In this document: positions 6,225 through 14,490 of the stretch, piece by piece | How the letters are laid out: each line of letters starts with the position of its first letter | Position numbering within the stretch: position 1 is the first letter of the stretch | NCBI GenBank assembly: GCA_937973635.1 | Contig: CALJJZ010000047.1 | Span: forward strand, 1-64,000 | Reading direction: 5' to 3' | Length of the DNA: 64,000 bases | From: an uncultured Bacillota bacterium | Lineage (GTDB): Bacteria; Bacillota; Dethiobacteria; DTU022; UBA8154 | Program-made: the position numbers and the translations under genes | The notes under the pieces: model-generated | The model's database searches: none | What the model saw: only the letters and a program-made list of their open reading frames with translations | Told to the model about the DNA's origin: nothing

Positions 6225-7385
6225 ATGCGCAGAATACGCATCAAAGATCTAAAGCCCGGCTATATGCTGGCCCTGCCCATCAACCTGCCACGCACCGGAG
6301 TAGCCCTGCTTAAAGAGGGCGTCGAACTGACGCAGAGGCATATCGCCTACCTGCGGCAGTACGGGCTGCAGGAGGAATTCTGTTTTATTTTCGACGGCTC
6401 CGAACAGCGGCAGCCTTCTTTGGAAGACCGCGTAATCCTGCAGCATTTCCGCGCCGATATTTTGCGCAGCATTGAAAATATGGAGCTGCAAAATACCCTC
6501 GTCTCCACTTACATTGCCCTGGAAGACCTGGCGGACAGGATAAAGAGCAACAGCGCCCTAGTGCTCCAGCCCGTCCAAAAGGTATCCGAGAAGCTGATGC
6601 GCCAGGTGCTGGAGCACAACGACGTCATGCTGCAGCTTGCCGCCCTCAAGGCCATACACGAGTACACCTTCTGCCATTCTGTTAACGTAGCCATCTACGT
6701 CGTTTCTTTCGGCAAATTCCTGGGGCTGAGGGAGGGCACCCTGCAGCAGCTGGCCCTGGCCGGGCTGCTGCACGACCTGGGAAAATTAAGCATCCCCGCG
6801 GAGATCCTCGACAAGCCCGGCAGGCTCACCGCGGAAGAGTTCAAACAGGTCAAGGGCCATACCTATGAAGGCTACCGGCGCCTGGCGGAGAAAACGGGCG
6901 TGGGCAACGACGTGCTCCAGGCTGTGCTCATGCACCACGAGCGCTTTGACGGCAGCGGCTACCTCCTGGGCCTGCAGGGCCAAAAAATCCACCCCTGGGC
7001 CAGGATGCTGGCCATCGTGGATATCTACGACGCCCTCACCTCCCGCCGCTGCTACCGGGAGGCCGTGCTCCCCCACGAAACGGTGGACTACCTCATGGCC
7101 CTGAGCACCCAGGGAGCCCTGGATTTTAAGATGCTCAGCGTCTACCTGCGGCATATGCCCGTTTATCCCGGAGGCCTGAAGGTTACTTTGAGCACCGGGG
7201 AAAAGGGGGCCGTGGTGGAGACGACGCCGGGGTTGCCGCTGCGCCCCGTGGTGGAGGTCTCCTCCCTGGCCGGGGGCAAACAGCCCGGCAAAGGGGCCCC
7301 CGCCGAACCGGTGAGCATTAAACGCAAAAGGGTCGACCTTGCGGCCAACCCCACGGTCTTTATCACCAGCATCGACGCCCGCTGA
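6225..7385 (+). CDS. HD-GYP domain protein, probable c-di-GMP phosphodiesterase
   Basis: 386 residues from the ATG at 6225, which follows GGGGGAG; an earlier ATG at 6207 has no ribosome site. An N-terminal DUF3391-like region (residues 1-130) precedes an HD-GYP domain: HSVNVAIY, the HD pair in LLHDLGK at 183-184, the HHERFDGSGY block at 237-246, and DIYDALTS at 266-273. HD-GYP enzymes hydrolyse cyclic di-GMP to pGpG or GMP and so favour motility. One oddity is leucine where GYP normally has proline (SGYLLG). The gene lies alone on the plus strand among leftward flagellar genes. Confidence 0.9.
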   Translation: MRRIRIKDLKPGYMLALPINLPRTGVALLKEGVELTQRHIAYLRQYGLQEEFCFIFDGSEQRQPSLEDRVILQHFRADILRSIENMELQNTLVSTYIALEDLADRIKSNSALVLQPVQKVSEKLMRQVLEHNDVMLQLAALKAIHEYTFCHSVNVAIYVVSFGKFLGLREGTLQQLALAGLLHDLGKLSIPAEILDKPGRLTAEEFKQVKGHTYEGYRRLAEKTGVGNDVLQAVLMHHERFDGSGYLLGLQGQKIHPWARMLAIVDIYDALTSRRCYREAVLPHETVDYLMALSTQGALDFKMLSVYLRHMPVYPGGLKVTLSTGEKGAVVETTPGLPLRPVVEVSSLAGGKQPGKGAPAEPVSIKRKRVDLAANPTVFITSIDAR

Positions 7386-7388
7386 CCC

Positions 7389-7955
7389 TTAGGCTTCTAG
7401 GCCTGGGCCGCCGCCTGGATAAAGGGCCTGGGCCAGGCGGTAGGCCTCTACGCCCCGGCGGTGGTAGTAGCTCACGCTGCCCTCCGCCGCCCGGTCGGGC
7501 AGCCTTGTTTCCACAACTATCCTTAAAGGCCGCCTGCCCGCAAAGGGCTCGGAGACGGGAGCCCGGTGCGCCTCTCCCGGCCCGGGCGGGGCTGCCGTCT
7601 GCCCGGCGGGGCGGCCCTGCCCCAGGAGGATGCGCAGCAGCCGCTCGTACGAGGCGTGGAACTCCTGCGTATTCTCCAGCGCGCTCCCTGTTTCCGGCCG
7701 GCCCTTTTCTTCGGCCCGGCCCATCTCCGTGCGGGGCGGCGCTGTCATATTCGTACGGTTGGCGGCGTTTGCCTCCAGGCGGGTGCGTGGATTAAGGAAT
7801 TCTACGGCATGGCGCGTGTCGGTCTGGGCCTCCACGCGGTTGCGCATCTCCGGCTGCATGGCCGGGTCGGGGGCCGGCGGGGGCGCCTGCTCCCTTTGAA
7901 AGCCGTTGGGGATCAGGCCCGGTTCGCGGATATTGTGCAGGGGCGTAATACGCAA
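7389..7955 (-). CDS. Hypothetical protein of the flagellar operon (188 aa)
   Basis: I do not recognise this family. The N-terminal 100 residues are Pro/Arg/Asn-rich and probably disordered. A short amphipathic helix (SYERLLRILLGQG) lies near the middle and a conserved-looking C-terminus reads SVSYYHRRGVEAYRLAQAL. It follows csrA3 by 21 nt and ends the flgM-to-csrA3 operon. It may be a flagellar regulator or a structural accessory protein, inferred from position only. Confidence 0.7.
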   Translation of the reverse strand: MRITPLHNIREPGLIPNGFQREQAPPPAPDPAMQPEMRNRVEAQTDTRHAVEFLNPRTRLEANAANRTNMTAPPRTEMGRAEEKGRPETGSALENTQEFHASYERLLRILLGQGRPAGQTAAPPGPGEAHRAPVSEPFAGRRPLRIVVETRLPDRAAEGSVSYYHRRGVEAYRLAQALYPGGGPGLEA

Positions 7956-7976
7956 GGCAGAAGACCTCCTGGAAAT

Positions 7977-8264
7977 TTACTTTTCTTTATCTTCCACAAA
8001 AGGGGTATCCTTCTCCTGCTTTTTGAGGGAGGGGAGAGGCGTAAATTGCAGCTTTTTAAGCCTGCCCGCCATCTTGGCGGCCGTGCCCGCAGCCCGGATA
8101 TTCTCCTCCAGGATGGCTTCATAGATTTCGCGGCGGTAGATGGAAACATCCCGAGGGGCCCTGATGCCCAGGCGGATGGCGTCGCCGTTGATCTCGACGA
8201 CGCTGATTTCAATGTCATCGCCTACCATAATACTCTGGCCTTTTTTGCGCGTCAGCACCAGCAT
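7977..8264 (-). CDS. csrA: CsrA-type translational regulator (paralogue 3, operon with fliW)
   Basis: 95 residues. Residues 1-60 are a classic CsrA: MLVLTRKKGQSIMVG, ISVVEINGDAIRLGIRAPRD, IYRREIYEAI. The C-terminal 30 residues are a Lys-rich tail. The start at 8264 follows AAGGATGG. This copy sits directly after fliW, the usual Firmicute arrangement, so it is the likely orthologue of the FliW-controlled CsrA; the two other copies lie next to the flagellins. Confidence 0.93.
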   Translation of the reverse strand: MLVLTRKKGQSIMVGDDIEISVVEINGDAIRLGIRAPRDVSIYRREIYEAILEENIRAAGTAAKMAGRLKKLQFTPLPSLKKQEKDTPFVEDKEK

Positions 8265-8411
8265 CCCTGCTACCATCCTTTCGCCGGCAAAAAAACAGGC
8301 ACTCCACCCCAATTTAATTATAGCATAGCCAAAAGAGGGAGGCAATGCCCGCAGGGCCCGCGCCAAAAATTTCCGCCTATTTCCCCGGCTTAAAGGCCCG
8401 TAACTGCTTTT

Positions 8412-8846
8412 TTAAGGCTCGGGCTCCAGGGGCAAAGGAGTGCGCATCTCCCCGATGCGCTCGGGGATAATGAGCTGTTTGGCCAGGCGCCGCGCCACAT
8501 TAACGACAATGGGCGCCGAAAGGTTGGTGGAAAGCTTTCCCTCCCCCAGCACTGTCACCGTGGTAAAAACCAGGGCGTCCTCCTGGCGCTCCAGCTCAAT
8601 TTCTTTTTTGTCCTGCTCGCTTAAATCGACGGCGTAATGGGGGAAACAGGGAAAGGGGTCAATCAAAATCAAGCCCACTTCCGGCTCGTCCAGGGACTGC
8701 AGATAGTAAAAAAGGGGGTTGTCCTCCACCCTGTGCAGGCTAAACCTTTTGTTATGGCCCAGGCCTGGCAAGCCTTTGCGGAAAAAAATAGCCTCTTCTG
8801 TTTTTTCCTCTTGTTCCCGGGTATGCAAATTGGCCAAACTGTCCAT
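8412..8846 (-). CDS. fliW: FliW, flagellar assembly factor and CsrA antagonist
   Basis: A 144-residue beta-barrel protein with FliW hallmarks: the IFFRKGLPGLGHNKRF start, LILIDPFPCFPHYAVDLS, and NLSAPIVVNVARRLAKQLI near the end. FliW binds either flagellin or CsrA; free flagellin releases FliW to inactivate CsrA, closing a homeostatic loop. The ATG at 8846 follows AAGGTGG; a GTG one codon earlier is the alternative. It lies between flgL and csrA3. With three CsrA copies and two flagellins here, the FliW partner balance may be unusual. Confidence 0.93.
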   Translation of the reverse strand: MDSLANLHTREQEEKTEEAIFFRKGLPGLGHNKRFSLHRVEDNPLFYYLQSLDEPEVGLILIDPFPCFPHYAVDLSEQDKKEIELERQEDALVFTTVTVLGEGKLSTNLSAPIVVNVARRLAKQLIIPERIGEMRTPLPLEPEP

Positions 8847-8939
8847 CACAATCCACCTTCAACGGAAGTTGCCCCTTCAGCTGGTAACTCCATTATTTTA
8901 CCATGGTTCGGCGGCAGAGGCTATCCTTTTTTCACAGCC

Positions 8940-11093
8940 CTAGCGCAAAAAGTCCACCAGCGAGGGGTAGATCATGCGCGCTCCCGTAGCCAGGGCCGCC
9001 TGGTAAACAGTCTCCTGGAGCGTAAATTCGGTGATGATCTCCGCCATATCGATGTCTTCCAGCTTGGAGCGCAGCTCCCTCAGAAAAATATGCTCGCTGC
9101 GGTGCTGCTCCTCCGTGACCAGGAAACGCTCCATGCGGGCGCCCAGTTCCGAACGGTGTTTGAGCAGGCTGTGGAAATAGCGGTCGAGCTCCTGCAGGAC
9201 CGGCCCGCCTAGGGCCTCCCGGTCGTTATGCAGGAGGGCCTCGTAGAGCCTGTTTACGGCGCGGAATAACCCCACCCCGTCTTTGCCCTCAAGGTCAAAG
9301 AGATACAGCCCGCTCATATTGGCAGGGACGGCATTGCCGGGGGCAATCTCCAGCAGCCTCTCCCCGCCGTCCCCCAGAAAGTAGGGCTCGCCGGCGGCAA
9401 TGAAATTAAAAATGGCGGCAGGGTAGCTGTCGTATTCCTCGTCCGGGACGCCGTAGCGTAATATCTCTTCCTGGCTGCGGTACTCCTGGGCGGCGGCGGT
9501 GCCAAAGCTGCGGAAGGTAGCCTGGATCGTGCTGGTAATCAGCTTGCCGTTTGTGTGGTCGATGTCAAAGAATTTTAAGGTCGTGTTTTTGGCCTCCGCC
9601 GGCGGGTCGGGGTCAAAGACGCCCCGGGCAAAATACCAGTCCAGGCCGGCGCCGACTGTGGGGCGCCCGCTGGCGTCGGGGCGCCCGTAATCACGGTGCA
9701 GGGTAAAACGGTCAAACTCCTCCGTGGAGCTGTAAGCTGCCGGCGGTTTGAGCTGCAGGACCAGCTTATCCCCCACCAGCGGCAGGTCGTGCTCAAAGGT
9801 TAAAGTTTCCACACTGGAGACCCCAAGGGAAACGTCCCCGCCTCCCGTCTGGAAGGTAATGAGCTGCTCCCCCAGGTACAGGCGGTTAAGGTTGAGATAT
9901 ATATCCTCGTCGCTGCGCTGGCCGTAGGAACCTTCATAATTTCTCCCTTCCACGTCCCGCAGCAGATAACGCACCGCCAGGCGGACAATGCGGTCACCGG
10001 GCTCGCCGTCGATCTGCTCCTGCAGCTCCGCCCTTAAGTCCTGGTGGCGTACCGCTTCCACAATCTCCAGCGCCACGGAACCGCCCAGAGCGGCAGTGCT
10101 GTCGTAGGAGAGCTCCAGCCGGTCGGTGCCGAAAAAGCCCGCCCGGGCCGCCTGCAGGTATTGGGAAACCACGGTTACGGTGGGGCCGGTAAAGCAGTTC
10201 ACCTGGAAAATTTCCGGGTCCGTGGGAGTGACCGCCAGAGAAAAGGGGCCTTCTGGGATATCCGTACGCACAAAGCGCACGCTGTCAAACTCGCTGTCGC
10301 CGGTGGTATCCACGCCCGAGGCCGCAAGATATAAAGACAGCACCGGGTGGGAGGCCACCGCAGCGATGATGTTGGCTATGGCCCCGGGGACGTCGTCGTC
10401 GGCCCCCGCAGCGGTCACGGTATAGGCGTCGCCGTCAACGGTAAACTCAAGGGTAACTTCTGCGGCCTGGCCTCCGGGCCCGGAGGTAACGCGGCCCTGG
10501 ACGTAGCTCAGGCTGGTCCTTTCCGTGCTCACGGCATAGCTGCCTGCCGCCAGGTTTTCCACCTTGAGGCCGATGCCGCCGTCTGCGCCGGCAAGGAGCC
10601 CTCCCGCAGGGTTAAGCCACGTCTGGAGCATGGCCCCTGTCTCCCCGGCAAGGGCAAAAGGCTTCTCGTCCGTGCGGTGCCCGCCAAAGAGATAGAGCCC
10701 GGCCAGCTCCGTGTTGCCGATACTGATGAGGTGTTCCAGCAGCTGCCTGACTTCGGGCGCCACGGCAAGGCGGTCGGCAGCGGTAAAGATTTCGTTGGCG
10801 GCGTAAACGGAGAGCTCCCGCAGGCGCTGCACGGTATCAATGGTTCCTGCCAGGGCATCCTCCGTGGCCGAGAGCCAGGAGATCCCCTCGCCGATATTGC
10901 GGCAGTACTGGGCATTACGGGCCAGGGCAGTCCCGGCAAGACGCATCACTTTATATGTCCCCACAGGGTCCTGGGAGGGCCGGTCAAAGATCCGCCCCGT
11001 AGAAAGCTGGTTTGAGCGGATGCTCAGGTTACGCATATTTTGTTTTAGGTTCCGGGTAACACCGTGGGCCAGCATCCGGTGCGTCACACGCAT
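8940..11093 (-). CDS. flgL: FlgL, hook-filament junction protein 3, with large insert
   Basis: 717 residues, more than twice the usual 300. The N-terminus (NMRNLSIRSNQLSTGRIF, PSQDPVGTYKVMRLAG, AGLYLFGGHRTDEKPF) and the C-terminus (LEDIDMAEIITEFTLQETVYQAAL) are typical FlgL coiled domains homologous to flagellin. About 400 residues are inserted between. Residues 339-517 carry the module also seen in FlgK and flagellin: VALEIVEAV, VGDKLVLQLKP and NTTLKFFDID. The ATG at 11093 follows GGGAGGTTAAAAGAG. It is translated after flgK with a 37-nt gap. Confidence 0.95.
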   Translation of the reverse strand: MRVTHRMLAHGVTRNLKQNMRNLSIRSNQLSTGRIFDRPSQDPVGTYKVMRLAGTALARNAQYCRNIGEGISWLSATEDALAGTIDTVQRLRELSVYAANEIFTAADRLAVAPEVRQLLEHLISIGNTELAGLYLFGGHRTDEKPFALAGETGAMLQTWLNPAGGLLAGADGGIGLKVENLAAGSYAVSTERTSLSYVQGRVTSGPGGQAAEVTLEFTVDGDAYTVTAAGADDDVPGAIANIIAAVASHPVLSLYLAASGVDTTGDSEFDSVRFVRTDIPEGPFSLAVTPTDPEIFQVNCFTGPTVTVVSQYLQAARAGFFGTDRLELSYDSTAALGGSVALEIVEAVRHQDLRAELQEQIDGEPGDRIVRLAVRYLLRDVEGRNYEGSYGQRSDEDIYLNLNRLYLGEQLITFQTGGGDVSLGVSSVETLTFEHDLPLVGDKLVLQLKPPAAYSSTEEFDRFTLHRDYGRPDASGRPTVGAGLDWYFARGVFDPDPPAEAKNTTLKFFDIDHTNGKLITSTIQATFRSFGTAAAQEYRSQEEILRYGVPDEEYDSYPAAIFNFIAAGEPYFLGDGGERLLEIAPGNAVPANMSGLYLFDLEGKDGVGLFRAVNRLYEALLHNDREALGGPVLQELDRYFHSLLKHRSELGARMERFLVTEEQHRSEHIFLRELRSKLEDIDMAEIITEFTLQETVYQAALATGARMIYPSLVDFLR

Positions 11094-11130
11094 CTCTTTT
11101 AACCTCCCGTCTTTTATGGTTAACGGCCGC

Positions 11131-13269
11131 TTACCTTCCCAGGGTGCCGATGAGCATCTCCAGCATCTGGTCAAAGGTGCTCATATATTTCGCCGCTGCG
11201 TTGTAGGCATGCTGAAACTGGATGAGGTTGAGCATCTCGTCGTCCAGGGATACCCCTGAAACCCCCTCCTGGTGCTCGCGCATATTATAAGCCAAGGCAT
11301 ACATGGCCAGGGCCATGCGCTCGCTCTCCCTGGCCGCCACGCCCAGCTCGGCGATCCTGCCGCGGAAAAAATCGTGGAACGTAGCTTTGCCGCCCTGCAG
11401 CGCTTTTTCTTCCCGCAGGCGGGCGATGGCCAGGGCGCCGGCGCCGTCACCGACCCCCCGGTTGTCTGCGGCAGCGGCAATATGGGCCACGTCCTGCAGG
11501 ATCTCCAGGCTGAGGCGGAAATTTTTGGCGGCACGGTGGATATAGGCGTTAAGATTGCTGGGCTGGTAGGGCCCGACGTTGAAAAGGGCCGCCTCCGTCT
11601 CCGTCTCCAGGGTTCCCAGCGTTACCTGTAAACGTACCTCCCGGTGCGCGCCGCTCTCCGCGTCGAGCTGAAAAAACTGCAAGGTGTTTGTCCGGTTGTC
11701 GAAACCGCCCGGCTCCAAAACCTGGCGGTACAGGTTCCCACCGCCCTGATAGCCGAAAGTGAGGGCCTGGTCATCCACCGCCCTTGCGGCCGTAACCGTG
11801 ACCACAAACTTGTCCCCTGCGGAAAAATTGCCCACCGCCTCCAGGACCAGTTCCAGCTCCAGCTCCAGGCCGTTTTCCGCGGTATAGGCAAGGGTGTTGC
11901 CCACGCCGCCGGTATAGAGCTTTTTAATCCCCTCCCCGTAGCCTGCAGTCCCGTCCTTGTGGGTGTGGTAGAGGTAGTAACGGACGAATACGTGGTCGTC
12001 GCCCACTTTTGTCACTTCAAAAAGCAGGGAGGAGTTCAGCTCCACGCCATCGTCCACCGCCACACCCTGCACGAGGCTGCCCCTGTTCAAGCTGTAGGTG
12101 GCGACAACGTCGGCAGCGGCGTCGGCACCGGCCGAAACAAGCAGGGTATCGAGGGCATAGGCGCCGTCCAGCGGGATATGGGCGAGCTTTTGGTCTATCT
12201 TTACGCCGGTGATATTGTCGGCGCCGCCAAGGTCCAGGGTAAAGGGATCAATGACCAGATCCCCCGGCATCACTTCCCTCCAGGGAGCAAAGAAGTTGAT
12301 GCCGGTGCTCCCCTCCAGGCCGTAACCCTGGCGGTGCAGCGTATTTACCTGCTGCACAAGGCCGTAAACCAGCTCGTCCAGGGCGCGCTGGCAGCCGAAA
12401 AGCTCGTCGTTATAGGACTGGAGCAGCGCCTTTAGTTTGCCGCCCGTAATATTTAAAAGGGAGTCCATCTCGTTATAGATCAGGTAATAATCGCGCAGGT
12501 CCTCCTCGTCCAAAAAATAGCGCCCTTCCAGGGCAAAATAGCGGCCGTCCTGCACCAGGATGCGCCCCCCCGCCAGCACCTCCACGCCGCCGTTGTCTTT
12601 TTTAATGGTGCGGATATTTAGGAGCTCGCTCAATTCCTGCAGGCGTTTGTCCCGCTCGTCCAGCATCTCGTTGGATTTGGTGCCGATGGCCTGCATAAAA
12701 ATGATCTTTTTGTTCAGCTCGCTGATTTCCCGGGCCAGGGCATTCACGTCGTCTAGGGTGGCCTGGAGCTCCTTCTCCAGGTCATGTTTGACTTCATCCA
12801 GGCGGTCATAGACCCCGCCGATCACGCCAATAAGGGTCAAAGCCTGTTCCCGCAGGCTGACGCGGGCGGCATAACTTTCCGGGTTCACGCTCAGCTCCTG
12901 CCAGGCGTCAAAAAAATCGCTGAGGGCCGTATTAATCCCCAGCTCCCCCGGCTCCAGGAAGATCACTTCCATCGTCCCCAGCGTCTCCCCCAGCCGCTCC
13001 CAGTAACTCATCCCCGTAAGGGCGGAGAGCAGCTGGTTGTCGTAAAACTCGCTGCGCAGCCGGTCAATATCCGAGACCTCCACGCCGGTGCCGGGCGGGG
13101 TAACAACCCCCGGCACAGCCGCGGGGATCACCGCCTTCATGTGCTGGATCTGCCGTGTATAACCTTCCGTGTTGGCATTGGCAATATTCTGGCCGGTCAC
13201 CTTGGCCCCGTTTTGCATCACGTGGATAGCCCGGCGGCCGATCTCAAAACTGCCGAAGGTGCTGCTCAT
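11131..13269 (-). CDS. flgK: FlgK, hook-filament junction protein 1, with insert
   Basis: 712 residues from the ATG at 13269; GAGGTG lies 6 nt upstream, while the earlier in-frame ATG at 13278 is too close to it. The N-terminus (FGSFEIGRRAI, TGQNIANANTEGYTRQ) and the C-terminus (EMLNLIQFQHAYNAAAKYM, ending MLEMLIGTLGR) are classic FlgK. Residues about 396-545 hold the module shared with FlgL and flagellin: NSSLLFEVTKVG, AGDKFVVTVTA and TNTLQFFQLD. FlgK forms the first junction layer between hook and filament and is exported with the FlgN chaperone encoded just upstream. Confidence 0.96.
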   Translation of the reverse strand: MSSTFGSFEIGRRAIHVMQNGAKVTGQNIANANTEGYTRQIQHMKAVIPAAVPGVVTPPGTGVEVSDIDRLRSEFYDNQLLSALTGMSYWERLGETLGTMEVIFLEPGELGINTALSDFFDAWQELSVNPESYAARVSLREQALTLIGVIGGVYDRLDEVKHDLEKELQATLDDVNALAREISELNKKIIFMQAIGTKSNEMLDERDKRLQELSELLNIRTIKKDNGGVEVLAGGRILVQDGRYFALEGRYFLDEEDLRDYYLIYNEMDSLLNITGGKLKALLQSYNDELFGCQRALDELVYGLVQQVNTLHRQGYGLEGSTGINFFAPWREVMPGDLVIDPFTLDLGGADNITGVKIDQKLAHIPLDGAYALDTLLVSAGADAAADVVATYSLNRGSLVQGVAVDDGVELNSSLLFEVTKVGDDHVFVRYYLYHTHKDGTAGYGEGIKKLYTGGVGNTLAYTAENGLELELELVLEAVGNFSAGDKFVVTVTAARAVDDQALTFGYQGGGNLYRQVLEPGGFDNRTNTLQFFQLDAESGAHREVRLQVTLGTLETETEAALFNVGPYQPSNLNAYIHRAAKNFRLSLEILQDVAHIAAAADNRGVGDGAGALAIARLREEKALQGGKATFHDFFRGRIAELGVAARESERMALAMYALAYNMREHQEGVSGVSLDDEMLNLIQFQHAYNAAAKYMSTFDQMLEMLIGTLGR

Positions 13270-13340
13270 TCCATACACCTCGCGTTTTAGTATTTAGGCA
13301 ATTCCCCACCCTTAGGAAGTATTGCCAAAGGTTTAAAGGA

Positions 13341-13808
13341 TCAAGCGTTGGAGTCCAGGAGCCCCGCCCGCAGGAACTGACCCTGTATTTTTTCTCCGGC
13401 GGCACAATAAAGGCTCTCCCCGGCATCGGGCGCCAGCAACTGCAGGGCCTGCCGGACAAGACGGCGGTTAAAAAGGAGCAGGCGCCGCGTTATTTTTTGC
13501 TTGTGCTGCAGGGTTCCGTGCAGGGCCAGGATGGACTGGCGGAGCCGCTCCAGCTCGGCCGCGCCGGGGGGATCTTCCCCGGAGAGGTACTCCTTTAAGG
13601 TCAAGCCGGCGGGCATGGCCGCCCGGCGCTCTTCTTCCAGCGCCTCCATGGCCGCTGCCAGCTGCCCCTTTTCCCCGTTAAGTTCTGCCAGGGCTTTGCC
13701 GTCCCGCTCTACGAGGACGGTATAAAATCTGTCTTCCAGCTCCACGGCCTCCTGCAGAACCTTTGCTTCCTTTTCCAGGATCTCCAGTAACTTCAGGCTA
13801 TTGACCAT
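13341..13808 (-). CDS. flgN: FlgN-family export chaperone
   Basis: 155 residues, almost entirely helical and charged, with long heptad-like stretches (LLEILEKEAKVLQEAVEL, ELERLRQSILALHGTLQHK). Size, helicity and position between flgM and flgK fit FlgN, the cytoplasmic chaperone that holds FlgK and FlgL monomers for export. Sequence conservation in this family is low, so the call rests largely on gene order. Confidence 0.85.
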   Translation of the reverse strand: MVNSLKLLEILEKEAKVLQEAVELEDRFYTVLVERDGKALAELNGEKGQLAAAMEALEEERRAAMPAGLTLKEYLSGEDPPGAAELERLRQSILALHGTLQHKQKITRRLLLFNRRLVRQALQLLAPDAGESLYCAAGEKIQGQFLRAGLLDSNA

Positions 13809-13947
13809 AAAAAATCCCGGCTTTCAAACACCAGCGGGCGAAAACCAGGAATTTCCCTCCTTATATGTTATTATTTTACATAAAGTTGGGTAAAGCCCCC
13901 CTGCCCTCTACCCTGACCTTTAACTCTCCATCTTACCGGTTAAAAGC

Positions 13948-14247
13948 TCAGGGCGTACGCCCTTCTTCCATAGCCCGCAGGATGGCCTCGGCCAGCTCCC
14001 CGGCGTCAACCTCGTAGGCGCCGCTTTCTATGAGGCGGGCCAATTCAGCCAGCCTTGCGGCGCGGGAAGGCTCCGTCTCTTCCAGGCGCCCCAGTATTTT
14101 TTTCAAAATCTCGCTGTCAGAAGAGAGCTCCACTCTGTCCCCCCGAGATACGGAAGGCGCGGCGGGAGACTTCTCTTTGCCCCGCACCTGGCCCTGTTTC
14201 ATGATCTTATCCACAAGGCTGATTATTTCCGGGCGGTTTACCTTCAT
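13948..14247 (-). CDS. flgM: FlgM, anti-sigma factor for SigD
   Basis: A 99-residue protein. The disordered N-terminal half ends in SRGDRVELSSDSE, the junction typical of FlgM, and the C-terminal half has the SigD-binding helices (RAARLAELARLIESGAYEV, LAEAILRAM). FlgM holds SigD inactive until the hook is complete and FlgM is exported. The ATG follows GGGTGAGGTAG. A SigD-type promoter lies about 90 nt upstream, so FlgM is part of its own feedback loop, as in Bacillus. Confidence 0.93.
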   Translation of the reverse strand: MKVNRPEIISLVDKIMKQGQVRGKEKSPAAPSVSRGDRVELSSDSEILKKILGRLEETEPSRAARLAELARLIESGAYEVDAGELAEAILRAMEEGRTP

Positions 14248-14334
14248 CTACCTCACCCTTTACGCTTATCCGGCATGAGGTTCCGGCAGCTGACCTCCAT
14301 GAACCGCATAAAGCTGAGCTTCCTTTCAATTACT

Positions 14335-14360
14335 TTATCGTCCCTGCAAACAAATTTTTA
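14335..14360 (-). promoter_or_regulatory. SigD/FliA-type promoter of the flgM-flgNKL-fliW-csrA operon
   Basis: Minus strand: TAAA, 14 nt, GACGATAA. One mismatch in the -10 to the consensus GCCGATAA. Genes from flgM to the hypothetical at 7389 follow in one direction with short gaps, so this may be their main late promoter. Confidence 0.6.
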
Positions 14361-14369
14361 AAGGGGCGC

Positions 14370-14403
14370 AAAAAAACAATTGAACCTGCTGCGCCAGGCT
14401 CAA
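14370..14403 (-). terminator. Intrinsic terminator of gap
   Basis: TTGAGCCTG pairs with CAGGTTCAA (G-T wobble included) around a 6-nt loop and is followed leftward by ATTGTTTTTTT. It lies 90 nt after the gap stop and just before the flgM promoter. Confidence 0.8.
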
Positions 14404-14434
14404 CTGCTTTACCCTAACCAGACAATATAACCAT

Positions 14435-14464
14435 ACAACTTGCTTTAACACAACTTGCTTTAAC
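14435..14464. repeat. Perfect 15-bp tandem repeat, two copies
   Basis: ACAACTTGCTTTAAC occurs twice head to tail between the gap stop codon and its terminator. A degraded third partial copy (CTGCTTTAAC) may follow near 14482. Probably slippage. Confidence 0.8.
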
Positions 14465-14490
14465 CTGCTCCGGCTGCCTTGCGCCCTGCT

